From contig CALLPN010000011.1 in assembly GCA_938015435.1 (NCBI GenBank), forward strand, positions 1 through 52,628: a DNA stretch of 52,628 nucleotides, given 5' to 3'. The notes beneath the pieces were generated by a model. The model saw nothing but the letters and a program-made list of their open reading frames with translations. It did not search any database and was not told the origin of the DNA. The translations under genes were made by a program, and so were the position numbers. Below are positions 45,457 to 52,628 of this stretch, piece after piece. The stretch comes from an uncultured Saprospiraceae bacterium (GTDB taxonomy: Bacteria > Bacteroidota > Bacteroidia > Chitinophagales > Saprospiraceae). Each line of letters begins with the position of its first letter. The stretch's first letter is position 1.

Positions 45457-46206
45457 TTACTCATACACCGAATAGCTTATCCATATGTTGTCTTCAAAAT
45501 ATTCTCCGTAATCTTTGGAAACTTCGATCTCTACAGGATTGAGAGCCCCTTTTACAATATAGCTTCCTGATTTATGTATTTCTCGTTTCATAATCCCCTC
45601 CCAAAAAGCCAAGTCCCCATAGATGTGCATTGCCTTATCACATATATTGATAATCTCTGCACCTCCTTTAAGATGAGTTCGTATCCATGGATCATAGATC
45701 TTATCATCTACGCGATACTCCATATACTCTGTCATTGACATATGCGGATGACGACTTTTATATATAGGTCTAATGGGTATTAACAGATGGTCAAAACTAA
45801 AATCCTTAACCAGTTGTTTCGCCTTGTTGATAATCACCTTACTATATCCTTGTCCTAGATAATTTTTGGAAACAATTATTTGTAGTCCACCAAGGCTATT
45901 TGGCTTTACATTACTTTCATAATCCTTTACCCCTTTCACCAGCATCCAATCCCAGCCTTCTCGAGGCAATTTATCTAATGCATCATCCCAATAAAAAGGT
46001 ATACTATTTATAAATCCGACAACATCTCCCAACTCATTAATTGCAAATAATTGACATTTCGGAAAATATCGTTCTACACTTTTCCAATACTTCAAGATCA
46101 CTGGAGACTTATGTATTATCTCTGGAAAACCATCTAAGACAGCTTGACGATATTGATCTTTTTGATCTATATTTAATTCCGAAATACAGCGAAAAGTAAT
46201 AATCAT
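45457..46206 (-). CDS. GNAT-fold acetyltransferase-like protein
   Basis: 249 residues, somewhat longer than a minimal GNAT. The acetyl-CoA binding motif A is visible as GGLQIIVSKNYLGQGYSKVI followed by NKAKQLVKDF, with FAINELGDVVGFINSIPFYW before it. The C-terminal region (RPIYKSRHPHMSMTEYMEYR, DPWIRTHLKGGAEIINICDK) resembles a group of long GNAT proteins of unknown substrate that occur widely in bacteria. No signal peptide; cytoplasmic. The neighbours do not reveal its role. Confidence 0.75.
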   Translation of the reverse strand: MIITFRCISELNIDQKDQYRQAVLDGFPEIIHKSPVILKYWKSVERYFPKCQLFAINELGDVVGFINSIPFYWDDALDKLPREGWDWMLVKGVKDYESNVKPNSLGGLQIIVSKNYLGQGYSKVIINKAKQLVKDFSFDHLLIPIRPIYKSRHPHMSMTEYMEYRVDDKIYDPWIRTHLKGGAEIINICDKAMHIYGDLAFWEGIMKREIHKSGSYIVKGALNPVEIEVSKDYGEYFEDNIWISYSVYE

Positions 46207-46429
46207 AGTTAATTAAATTTGGCAACATACTCTACGTTGTAGACAATCAAATTTACTCAAATAGATACAATCAATCACATTCGTAATAACATGAAATATC
46301 GTTTGTATTATATATCCACTTCAAAGGCAATCATTTCCCTACATATCCAGTAATAGTAGTAGACTATCCTTTGTTCTATTCCTTATCATTACTTTCAGGT
46401 AGATAATAAATAAGCGAAAAACACCACTG

Positions 46430-46790
46430 ATGAAAAGCATTTACTCTCAATATTATTTCTAGCCTTATCTGTATATACAGCTGTAATTCAGACATCAATC
46501 TTACAACATGAAGCCGTACTCATGGACGAAATTATACCATAGACGGAACTGCGTTTCTCGGAGAAATGATTAATGGTAATTTACAACTTAGACTTTCCGC
46601 TGATTATCATACTCGAAATGGGCCAGACGTAAGAAGATATCTGAACAATTCTACCTCCATCTCAGGAGCACTAGAGATTTTTTAATCAATTATGGCTTCT
46701 GGAGAATATGGAACTACGACTATGGTTAATTCCGATCGCTGTAAATCTACAGGCTTTAAATTATATACTTATTCCTAATAGATGTAGCAT
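46430..46790 (+). pseudogene. Decayed DM13-domain lipoprotein gene
   Basis: An ATG at 46430 followed by a one-base change of frame gives a lipoprotein-like start (HLLSILFLALSVY, and in another frame IYSCNSD as lipobox). After a TGA, the third frame reads NYTIDGTAFLGEMINGNLQL, RLSADYHTRNGPDVRRYLNN and STSISGALEIF, stopping at 46685. Text of the type GTA..L..RLSxDxxTxNGPDxxxYLxN is the core of the DM13 domain, a proposed electron-transfer or redox-linked extracellular module. The last third of the domain is not readable in one frame. At least three lesions show that it is dead. The rest of 46207-46888 shows nothing else. Confidence 0.6.
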
Positions 46791-46888
46791 ATCTATCTTA
46801 TTTCATAAACTATATCTTAAATGACTATTCTCTACGTTTAACAAAAAGCAAAAAAAGCTATTTCATTTATATCCATAGATACATTGAT

Positions 46889-47260
46889 CTATACATGTTG
46901 ATCTATCAAAATAATGTTGCCGTCTGGATCTGTAACTGTAAGACTAGCAGCCCCTGAAGTACCATCTTCAACCTGACTATCTAACTTTATAGCTTTTTCT
47001 ATGAGATGCTTTTGGATAGTTCTAATATCATCAAACGATTCCAATTTAGTAGCGTTTTCATCCCAACCAGGATTAAAGGTCAATATATTACCTTCAAACA
47101 TGCCTTGGAATAAACCTACAAGAGAATTTCCATTTTTCATAATGAGATAATTCATCTTCATATCTCCACCAAATGCTTTAAACCCAAGATTTTCATAGAA
47201 TACTTTGGATACCGATAAATCCTTTACGCTCAGACTTACTGAGAATGCTCCTAGTTTCAT
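46889..47260 (-). CDS. VOC-family (glyoxalase-like) protein
   Basis: 123 residues, one VOC unit: GAFSVSLSVKDLSVSKVFYE, NLGFKAFGGDMKMNYLIMKN and the end SLTVTDPDGNIILIDQ. The family holds glyoxalases, dioxygenases and antibiotic-binding proteins that bind a metal between paired beta-alpha-beta units; this one would act as a dimer. The substrate is unknown. It is followed upstream by a lipoprotein gene on the same strand after about 97 bp. Confidence 0.88.
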   Translation of the reverse strand: MKLGAFSVSLSVKDLSVSKVFYENLGFKAFGGDMKMNYLIMKNGNSLVGLFQGMFEGNILTFNPGWDENATKLESFDDIRTIQKHLIEKAIKLDSQVEDGTSGAASLTVTDPDGNIILIDQHV

Positions 47261-47357
47261 AAATCATTTATTTTGATAATTGATTAAATATAATTAATCT
47301 AACCAGTACCATGAAAGATGTAACTTATTAATAAAAAATAACGTTCAATCTCTCCTT

Positions 47358-47849
47358 CTATTTAACCTCTGTATAGGTAGCAATCATGTCTATTTCCATC
47401 TCATTTTGTATGAATGAATAAGTGCGGAGGCAATCAGAGTTTCTGTAAACATCTCGTGGTATGCCTATGACAGAACCAATAAATTCATTTTCAACGTCAT
47501 CCTTATCCCAAATCGAAATCGTTAAAATAAGATCAACATTAGTAATGAGATATGAGGTACTAAACGACACATGTGAAGGCGAGGTGACATTAGGCTTGTA
47601 GATTTGTGTCATTCCGATCAATTCAGCTCCACTTGAAACACTTACAACTAAGTCTGCCGGATATTCACTTTCCAAAAAACTTTCGTCCCATTCATCACCA
47701 TTAGCCTTTCGATTAGAAAATTTCTTGACTATTACTTCTTCAATTGTCAAAGAGACCAGCTTCCCTGGCTCACAAATTCCCTCCGATTCTTTACAACATG
47801 ATAAGCACCCCAGCACCACCAATATTGACATCACAATCTTAATCATCAT
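47358..47849 (-). CDS. Lipoprotein with a C2-like beta-sandwich
   Basis: 163 residues from the ATG at 47849 (a second ATG is the next codon; an in-frame ATG at 47891 would put a poor extension before the signal peptide). The signal peptide MMIKIVMSILVVLGCLSCCK ends in a lipobox. The mature part has KLVSLTIEEVIVKKFSNRKA, DLVVSVSSGAELIGMTQIYK and VDLILTISIWDKDDVENEFI followed by GSVIG, the typical text of C2-like domains (a strand, then WDKDD, then FIG). C2 domains often bind Ca2+ and lipid. No function is known for this protein. Confidence 0.78.
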   Translation of the reverse strand: MMIKIVMSILVVLGCLSCCKESEGICEPGKLVSLTIEEVIVKKFSNRKANGDEWDESFLESEYPADLVVSVSSGAELIGMTQIYKPNVTSPSHVSFSTSYLITNVDLILTISIWDKDDVENEFIGSVIGIPRDVYRNSDCLRTYSFIQNEMEIDMIATYTEVK

Positions 47850-47992
47850 TCTTAATTTGAAAGCAAGATAATAAAATAATAAACCTTCCATATAGCAGCT
47901 TTATAATTAGTATCCATCAAAATATCAATAATTTTATTGGGAAAGTCAGAATCCAATTCTTTCTAATCTAATCAAAATTTCTACCTTACAAT

Positions 47993-48562
47993 ATGACTAA
48001 TGAAGAAGAAGAACTTAAGCAACGAAAAGACAAGTTAAGAAAAGAGTTATTGCAACAAAGGAGTGAAATAGATCCAGCATGTAAAGCCGACTATGATCAG
48101 TGGATTTGTGACAAGCTATATGAACTCGTCCAAGATTGGGATTATCAGGTTATACATTCCTACATTCCAATAGACAGTGAAATTAATATACTTCCTCTTC
48201 TAGATAGACTTATTGACGATGGAAGGATAATCATAGCTCCCAAAACGAATCAAGAAAGACAACTTGAGCACTTAGTTTTACAGTCTACAACCAAATTAGA
48301 AAAAGGTCTCTTTGGCACTTCGCACCCTATTAATTCAATTGAGTACATAGGCGAACTCGATTTTATCATTACACCTGGCTTGGCTTATGATTATAAAGGG
48401 AATAGATTAGGATATGGTGGTGGGTATTATGATACATTCCTTTCCGAACAATCGCAGGCGCATTCAGTAGGTATCGCCTACCCTTTCCAGCGAATGAAAT
48501 ATATCCCTATTGGCAGTCATGATATTCCTGTAAATGAAGTGATCTCCAAACGAGAAATGTAA
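47993..48562 (+). CDS. 5-formyltetrahydrofolate cyclo-ligase
   Basis: 189 residues, usual length. It converts 5-formyl-THF to 5,10-methenyl-THF using ATP, returning stored folate to one-carbon metabolism. Seen are the N-terminal KDKLRKELLQQRSEID, VIHSYIPIDSEINILPLLDR and the C-terminal nucleotide and substrate loop DFIITPGLAYDYKGNRLGYG and GGYYDTFL. It is the first gene of a short plus-strand run with two paralogous small proteins, the first of which starts 23 bp later. Confidence 0.93.
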   Translation: MTNEEEELKQRKDKLRKELLQQRSEIDPACKADYDQWICDKLYELVQDWDYQVIHSYIPIDSEINILPLLDRLIDDGRIIIAPKTNQERQLEHLVLQSTTKLEKGLFGTSHPINSIEYIGELDFIITPGLAYDYKGNRLGYGGGYYDTFLSEQSQAHSVGIAYPFQRMKYIPIGSHDIPVNEVISKREM

Positions 48563-48585
48563 TTTACTTGGAAAGAATAAGTACC

Positions 48586-48939
48586 ATGGAAGACGATTTA
48601 AGACGTATTGCAATAGAAAACGTAAAAAACAGAAATAAGTCCGGATGCATATCTGTGATGACAGGGTTATTTACAATCGTACTATTTGTCATATCGATCG
48701 AAACCGATTTTAAAGAACCAGTATGGTGGATCCTATCCATTCTAATATTTACTGTCGGAATCTCGATTGGATTTCACTATCAAAATAAAGTGATTGGTAA
48801 AAAAACAGCCATCGATATGGAAGTGGAACGTCTCAAAGCATTGTACCCAGAAGATAAATTAGAATTGCCGAAAATAGATGATGCCGAACTAAAGTTGAAA
48901 GAAATGATACGGAGAAGTAATCGTGATGATATGCTATAG
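48586..48939 (+). CDS. Small two-TM protein, first of two tandem paralogues
   Basis: 117 residues from the ATG at 48586 (a TTG at 48568 would add six). The layout is an N-terminal amphipathic part (MEDDLRRIAIENVKNRNKSG), two hydrophobic segments (SVMTGLFTIVLFVISIE; WWILSILIFTVGISIGFHY) and a charged C-terminus (VIGKKTAIDMEVERLKALYP, KLELPKIDDAELKLKEMIRR). Together with the next gene it is clearly a duplicate. The family was not recognised; the conserved tail suggests a cytoplasmic binding function. It follows the folate gene by 23 bp and is probably cotranscribed. Confidence 0.82.
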   Translation: MEDDLRRIAIENVKNRNKSGCISVMTGLFTIVLFVISIETDFKEPVWWILSILIFTVGISIGFHYQNKVIGKKTAIDMEVERLKALYPEDKLELPKIDDAELKLKEMIRRSNRDDML

Positions 48940-48996
48940 GGTTATAATACAATAAATACTACCTTTCAATATAAACATTCTATAAAAAAAACATAA

Positions 48997-49350
48997 GTGG
49001 AAGAAGAAATCAGAAGAATAGCTCAAGAAAATATAAGCAACCGAAATAAAGGTGGAATTGGGTTAATTCTATCTATTATTTTTTTTATTCTCTTCTTTGC
49101 TTATTCTGTTGAATCTAACTTTGAATATGTCCCTTCCATAGTTGGTTCTATTATTGTGCCTTTGATTGGTTTTTATATTTCGAACCGTTTCTATAACAGA
49201 GTAATTGGTAAAAAAACGGAATTGGATTACGAAATAGAAAGACTTAAAGCATTATATCCTGAAGAAAAATTAGCTCTTCCAAGAATAGACAATGATGAAT
49301 TAAAGCTAAAAGAAATGATACAGAATAGCAATCAAAATGGTCTAGTTTAA
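48997..49350 (+). CDS. Small two-TM protein, second of two tandem paralogues
   Basis: 117 residues, exactly the same length as its neighbour, starting with GTG (VEEEIRRIAQENISNRNKGG in sequence, first residue Met). Its two hydrophobic segments differ more (GLILSIIFFILFFAYSVE; IVGSIIVPLIGFYISNRFY), while the tail RVIGKKTELDYEIERLKALY, then LPRIDNDELKLKEMIQNSN is nearly the same. The pattern of conserved ends and free membrane segments indicates an old tandem duplication under selection. Function unknown. Confidence 0.82.
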   Translation: MEEEIRRIAQENISNRNKGGIGLILSIIFFILFFAYSVESNFEYVPSIVGSIIVPLIGFYISNRFYNRVIGKKTELDYEIERLKALYPEEKLALPRIDNDELKLKEMIQNSNQNGLV

Positions 49351-49453
49351 ATATAACGAGATTAAGATAATTCATTAGAGGAGACATAACTTATTACTCC
49401 TAATTTATAGCCTTAACAAATACATCTGAATCACTTTTGAACAAAGCTGTCTA

Positions 49454-49739
49454 TTATCCTCCTGTGTAATGAATCACATTAATTATGGGTTTGTCCATTG
49501 TTTGGGATAGTACTTCACTATTCATTACTTCTACAACCGAAAATATTGCAATAGCCTCAAACTCTAAAAAGAAACAGGCACCAGGTCAGATGAAGGACTT
49601 CTATGTAATACAAGTAGTTATGTATCTGCATTTTGATTTGTTCGAGGTACAAATAATTTTCTACATCTGGCAAGTCATTCAAATCTATAGTTGTGGAAAC
49701 CCGTTGGTAATTGTGATTAAAAAAAATAGTGCGTTTGTT
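49454..49739 (-). pseudogene. Possible decayed gene of unknown identity
   Basis: On the minus strand one frame reads NHNYQRVSTTIDLNDLPDVE, NYLYLEQIKMQIHNYLYYIE and VLHLT before a stop; the next frame continues PGACFFLEFEAIAIFSVVEV, MNSEVLSQTMDKPIINVIHY and TGG with a stop at 49454. The join is consistent with one frameshift in a former gene encoding a beta-rich secreted protein. No family was recognised. In the remainder of 49351-50219 only the inverted repeat at 49978-50006 was noticed. Confidence 0.35.
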
Positions 49740-49977
49740 TTACTTCGCATACTAATTATTCGTACTGTCTTAAATAATAAATTAAAAACAGCTCGAGAAT
49801 TTACTCAACTTATCATATTCATTCACTAACACTATGACAAATTTCTGCATAATAGTCCAACAGTACTCGGTTACATAGGTTTCATAACCAAAAGATAAGT
49901 CACTTGAGACAGAAAAATAAATGGCTTAAGTTGAAAAAAAAGTACAGCTTTAAAATTTACAGAAAAAGCAAATACTT

Positions 49978-50006
49978 AACCCTATCAATTGATAATAGAT
50001 AGGGTT
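49978..50006. repeat. Inverted repeat in the gap before the TylF-like gene
   Basis: AACCCTATC (49978-49986) is exactly complementary to GATAGGGTT (49998-50006); within it lies the 12-bp palindrome TATCAATTGATA (49983-49994). No T-run follows on either strand, so it is not a clear terminator. It may be an operator or an RNA stem in the leader of the gene at 50220. Confidence 0.5.
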
Positions 50007-50219
50007 CGATAAAAATATTCTATTATTACGTTTGGTTAATCTTTAAATTAAATAATGTAATTATCCAAAATATCCGTAGCTATCGAATCTTATAAATACA
50101 TTATCATTCTTATTGATATCTCAAAAAAAAGATAGTTCTTTGGAAGTAGTTGAGTTGAAATTAAACTAGAAGCATCAAATTTATTGCAATAACAGGAACA
50201 TCCTGAATAGAAGAACAAA

Positions 50220-50936
50220 ATGATAGCGAAAATCAAATTTTTAAGAAAGGCTAAGTACTGGTTCTTCAAATTGAGTCTACACAGACTAGTTCCATCCACT
50301 AAACTAAATTTCATAGGTCATGCTGGGTTGGTCTCCAAATGGATTGCTGAGAATAGGAACTTAGCTATGACTGACTTTCCTTCAAGTAATTTTGAGTACC
50401 ATAAAAGATTTGAAATCTATAGACATATATTGGATAACGAAGTGAAAAATAGTGAAATCGATTACTTTGAATTCGGAGTTTCCAAAGGAATATCTTTTAA
50501 GTGGTGGACTTCAGAACACAAGAATTCAAGTTCTAGATTTTTTGGCTTTGATACATTTACTGGCTTACCTGAAGATTGGGGCCCTCTTAAAGCTGGATCA
50601 ATGTCTAATGGCAATGAGCCACCAAAAATTGATGGAACGCGCCATTCATTCTATCAGGGTGTATTTCAGGATACATTATATAAATTCTTAGATACATATG
50701 AACCAGGCAAAAAAAGAATACTCCTAATGGATGCCGATCTTTACTCTTCAACTTTATTTGTGTTGACCTCGATATCCAGATATCTGAAAAGTGGTGATAT
50801 TATAATTTTTGATGAATTTAATGTACCGCTTCACGAGTTTAAGGCCTTCTATGATTGGAGTACCACATTTTACATCAATTATGAAGTAATTGCAGAAGTT
50901 AATAATTATTACTGTATAGCTATAAAAATCAAGTAA
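50220..50936 (+). CDS. TylF/MycF-like SAM-dependent methyltransferase
   Basis: 238 residues. The TylF family is indicated by IDYFEFGVSKGISFKWWTSE (SAM site), RFFGFDTFTGLPEDWGPLKA, HSFYQGVFQDTL, the metal-binding LLMDADLYSSTLFVL and SGDIIIFDEFNVPLHEFKAF. Family members add a methyl group to sugar hydroxyls with Mg2+; stand-alone relatives in Bacteroidota often lie in polysaccharide loci. The glycosyltransferase gene 225 bp downstream supports a role in decorating a surface glycan. The region is AT-rich compared with the left part of the window. Confidence 0.85.
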   Translation: MIAKIKFLRKAKYWFFKLSLHRLVPSTKLNFIGHAGLVSKWIAENRNLAMTDFPSSNFEYHKRFEIYRHILDNEVKNSEIDYFEFGVSKGISFKWWTSEHKNSSSRFFGFDTFTGLPEDWGPLKAGSMSNGNEPPKIDGTRHSFYQGVFQDTLYKFLDTYEPGKKRILLMDADLYSSTLFVLTSISRYLKSGDIIIFDEFNVPLHEFKAFYDWSTTFYINYEVIAEVNNYYCIAIKIK

Positions 50937-51160
50937 TCCCTGACATAATCTCATTCATGTATCTAATCTTACTAAATACTGCGGGCCTTGTGTTAACCAA
51001 TCTTTCTCTATATTCCTCGAATTAAGGGCCTATTAGGCCAGGGACTGTAAGATTTTATAATATTGTTTATATAGGAACTTTACATTATCATTCTGATATA
51101 GAATTCCTATTGTCCTGAGTACATAAAAATATAGCGCATTCTTTACCTTTGAGTTCTAAT

Positions 51161-51958
51161 ATGCAATACAGTATATCCATAATCATCTCCTACTATAAAG
51201 CAATAAGTAATTTAAAGCTTATACTTCAAAGCCTCAATTGTCAAAGTTTTCTTGACTTTGAAGTAATTGTATCCGAAGATGATGCGAATCAAGAAACTAG
51301 AGATTATCTAAAATTAAATTCTGCATTATACAAATACCCAATTACACATAACTTTCAAGAAGAGGATTTAGGTTTCAGAAAAAATATGATGTTGAATAGA
51401 GCTATCCTCAAATCAAATAGCGAATTATTAGTATTTATCGATGGAGATTGTATACCCCACAAACATTTTGCTAAGGAATATAATAAGGAGAAGAAATCTG
51501 ATTGTATGTTAGTTGGCAGAAGAGTTATGCTAGGTCCCAAAATAAGTAACCGGATTCAAGAGGAAGAATCAATTTCACATCTTAGTTTACTTTCTATTCT
51601 ACTTTCTGACTCCACTAAGTTCAAAGATGGCATTTATTCACCTTACATACCCCTCACCAACAAAATTAGAGGATTGATAGGATGTAACTGGGGAATTAAA
51701 AAAGAACATCTTTTGGCGATTAATGGCTACGATGAAGATTATATTACTGCTGGCGTAGGAGAAGATAATGATGTAGAATGGCGATTGTTACTCAATGGAA
51801 TATCTAAAAAGAGCATGAAAAATAAAGCTATTGTTTATCACTTACATCATTCAAGTTCATATTCAGAAAATGTAATATTGGCTAATATGAAAATATGGAA
51901 AACCAAGCAAGTAATTGGAAATATCAAATGCAGTAATGGTATAGTAAAGTTTAAGTAA
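51161..51958 (+). CDS. Family 2 glycosyltransferase
   Basis: 265 residues from the ATG at 51161; a TTG four codons earlier is possible. The GT-A fold starts SISIIISYYKAISNLKLILQ, with DFEVIVSEDDANQETRDYLK, the nucleotide-sugar/metal motif FIDGDCIPHKHF, GCNWGIKKEHLLAINGYDED, and the catalytic-base region GVGEDNDVEWRLLLNGI as in chondroitin-polymerase-type enzymes. It probably adds a sugar to a surface polysaccharide from a UDP- or similar donor. No membrane segment is seen. It pairs with the upstream TylF-like methyltransferase. No terminator was recognised in 51959-52190. Confidence 0.9.
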   Translation: MQYSISIIISYYKAISNLKLILQSLNCQSFLDFEVIVSEDDANQETRDYLKLNSALYKYPITHNFQEEDLGFRKNMMLNRAILKSNSELLVFIDGDCIPHKHFAKEYNKEKKSDCMLVGRRVMLGPKISNRIQEEESISHLSLLSILLSDSTKFKDGIYSPYIPLTNKIRGLIGCNWGIKKEHLLAINGYDEDYITAGVGEDNDVEWRLLLNGISKKSMKNKAIVYHLHHSSSYSENVILANMKIWKTKQVIGNIKCSNGIVKFK

Positions 51959-52190
51959 TTGAACTACACAGCATCATGAATTTTGTCTAGTTCAGATGTA
52001 ATAAGAATTACATTTCTACTATCCCATTAAGAAGACTAGACCGAGATTAATAGCCCCATCTAAACGAATACTAATCCGCTTTGACAATTGTATGTCTATC
52101 GGCAATTAAAAAGTACCTGCATATAGATTGCTAGTCTTCTTTGAAGAGCTTCTACAACACTTCCTGTTTCTAACATACAAATAAATGCAT

Positions 52191-52223
52191 AAAAAAAGCC
52201 TTTACAAAAAATTGTAAAGACTT
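52191..52223 (-). terminator. Rho-independent terminator after tRNA-Met
   Basis: On the minus strand AGTCTTTACAA and TTGTAAAGGCT can form 11 pairs, one of them G-U, around TTTT, followed by a run of T. It starts four bases after the tRNA 3' end. Confidence 0.85.
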
Positions 52224-52226
52224 TAG

Positions 52227-52300
52227 TAGCGTGAGGCAGGCTTGAACTGCCGACCTCAGCATTATGAATGCTGCGCTCTAACCAGCTGAGCTACCACGCC
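52227..52300 (-). tRNA. tRNA-Met (anticodon CAU)
   Basis: The 74-base minus-strand sequence folds as a full cloverleaf: acceptor GGCGTGG with TCACGCT (with two G-U pairs at its ends), D arm GCTCAGCTGGTTAGAGC, anticodon stem AGCAT/ATGCT around loop TCATAAT with anticodon CAT, and T arm GGCAGTTCAAGCCTGCC. The CCA end is not encoded (A then CTA). A CAU tRNA may be elongator Met or, after lysidine change, Ile; the sequence does not begin like initiator tRNA with a mismatched first pair. Confidence 0.95.
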
Positions 52301-52345
52301 AAATATGCTAAGCGGCTGCAAATATATAAGAATAATATTATAAAC

Positions 52346-52456
52346 CAAACTATTTAAATCTCTATCTATTCTTTCATTTACATCATTAAATTTTTCTTTA
52401 TCAGAAGCGGTTTCGACATCTAAGAAGAGGGTATTTTTGAGCATTCTATTTTTCAT
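52346..52456 (-). pseudogene. N-terminal remnant of a predicted 3'-5' exonuclease
   Basis: From ATG 52456 (or 52444) the minus strand reads MKNRMLKNTLFLDVETASDK and EKFNDVNERIDRDLNSL. MLxxxLFLDxETxS...F..xxER is the start of the DEDD-type 3'-5' exonuclease-like proteins common in Bacteroidota (LFLDIET carries the first catalytic Asp and Glu). After about 37 residues the likeness stops, and the frame runs on into the tRNA gene. It is therefore only a gene head left between the 5S rRNA and the tRNA. Confidence 0.55.
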
Positions 52457-52486
52457 AGATACAATATACAGTTTTTCACTTTAGGC

Positions 52487-52525
52487 AAAAAAAAATAGCG
52501 AATACCCTAATTGGATATTCGCTAT
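52487..52525 (-). terminator. Terminator of the rRNA operon
   Basis: On the minus strand ATAGCGAATA and TATTCGCTAT are exact complements with a short loop, followed by a run of nine T (A-run 52487-52495 on the plus strand). It lies about 30 bp after the 5S rRNA 3' end. Confidence 0.88.
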
Positions 52526-52553
52526 AATTTACCGCTTGGTAAAATAAAAAAAA

Positions 52554-52628
52554 GGTGGCGACCTACTCTCCCACAAATGCAGTACCATCGGCGCTGTAGG
52601 GCTTAACTTCTCTGTTCGGAATGGGAAG
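52554..52628 (-). rRNA. rrf: 5S ribosomal RNA, 3' part (cut by window edge)
   Basis: The minus strand contains CCATTCCGAACAGAGAAGTT, AAGCCCTACAGCGCCGATGG and GGGAGAGTAGGTCGCCACC, the conserved loop B/C, helix and 3' end of bacterial 5S rRNA. About the first 35-40 bases lie beyond the window. The 23S and 16S genes would follow to the right. The terminator at 52487-52525 ends the operon. Confidence 0.96.

Noticed and set aside
49485..49829. Plus-strand reading frame of 114 codons
   Set aside because: The opposite strand carries the more protein-like text; this frame is rich in Ile/Phe/Tyr without pattern.
50090..50314. Minus-strand reading frame of 74 codons
   Set aside because: It overlaps the start of the TylF-like gene in antisense and has no recognisable features.
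52262..52456. The exonuclease head as a 64-codon gene
   Set aside because: Its 3' part runs through the tRNA-Met gene, so only the first part is taken as a gene remnant.

Overview
The window looks like a piece of a Bacteroidota chromosome, most likely Saprospiria or a related marine group; the genus cannot be fixed from the sequence. The signs are a SusC/SusD pair with a SusE/SusF-type lipoprotein, a type IX secretion (T9SS) C-terminal domain, DUF4846 and DUF2911 proteins, MutS2, LytTR regulators, many lipoproteins, low GC content and promoters of the Bacteroidota type (TTG, 17-20 bp spacer, TAnnTTTG). No phage, plasmid, CRISPR-Cas or integrase module is visible. The mobile DNA is limited to a transposase cut by the left edge and a few remnants.

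Left part (1-18.2 kb), mostly minus strand. The 5' end of an IS481-like transposase is followed by two short inverted-repeat-bounded modules. Next come a giant secreted mosaic protein (about 1,960 aa, M23 peptidase head, beta-helix tail) and a membrane-anchored TPR-LytTR regulator. A histidine-phosphatase-like protein converges on glmS. An overlapping three-gene operon then encodes an H-NOX haem sensor, a PAS-PAS hybrid histidine kinase with receiver and HPt domains, and a LytTR response regulator. A CotH/lamin-tail T9SS protein with an unusual glycine/cysteine-rich insertion closes this part.

Centre (18.2-35.9 kb). A run of household and unknown genes (flavin reductase, outer-membrane protein, DUF1569, membrane protein) leads to a glycan-uptake locus. 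In it a LacI regulator is divergent from a SusE/F-like lipoprotein, followed by SusC and SusD. An operator-like palindrome lies between the LacI gene and the lipoprotein gene. SusC and SusD are separated by about seven 51-bp tandem repeats, each able to form a hairpin. Further on are a TetR gene whose promoter contains a perfect 16-bp palindrome, an alpha/beta hydrolase, DUF4846 and DUF2911 proteins, a CDP-alcohol phosphatidyltransferase and unknown membrane proteins.

Right part (35.9-52.6 kb). mutS2 and a chromate transporter come first. A phosphate-uptake pair (OprO/P-type porin and Na/Pi cotransporter) sits behind a promoter overlapped by 11-bp-period direct repeats resembling a Pho box. 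After it come an arsenite methyltransferase, GNAT and VOC proteins, 5-formyl-THF cyclo-ligase, two tandem paralogues of unknown function, a TylF-like methyltransferase and a family-2 glycosyltransferase. The window ends inside a 5S rRNA gene on the minus strand, with tRNA-Met(CAU) downstream of it.

The long intergenic regions often hold decayed genes: a di-haem cytochrome c peroxidase tail, a DM13 lipoprotein, the head of a 3'-5' exonuclease and three unidentified fragments. The strongest candidates for new biology are the 51-bp hairpin array between susC and susD, the H-NOX/hybrid-kinase/LytTR operon, the Pho-box-like repeats and a two-copy intergenic element with a covarying hairpin.
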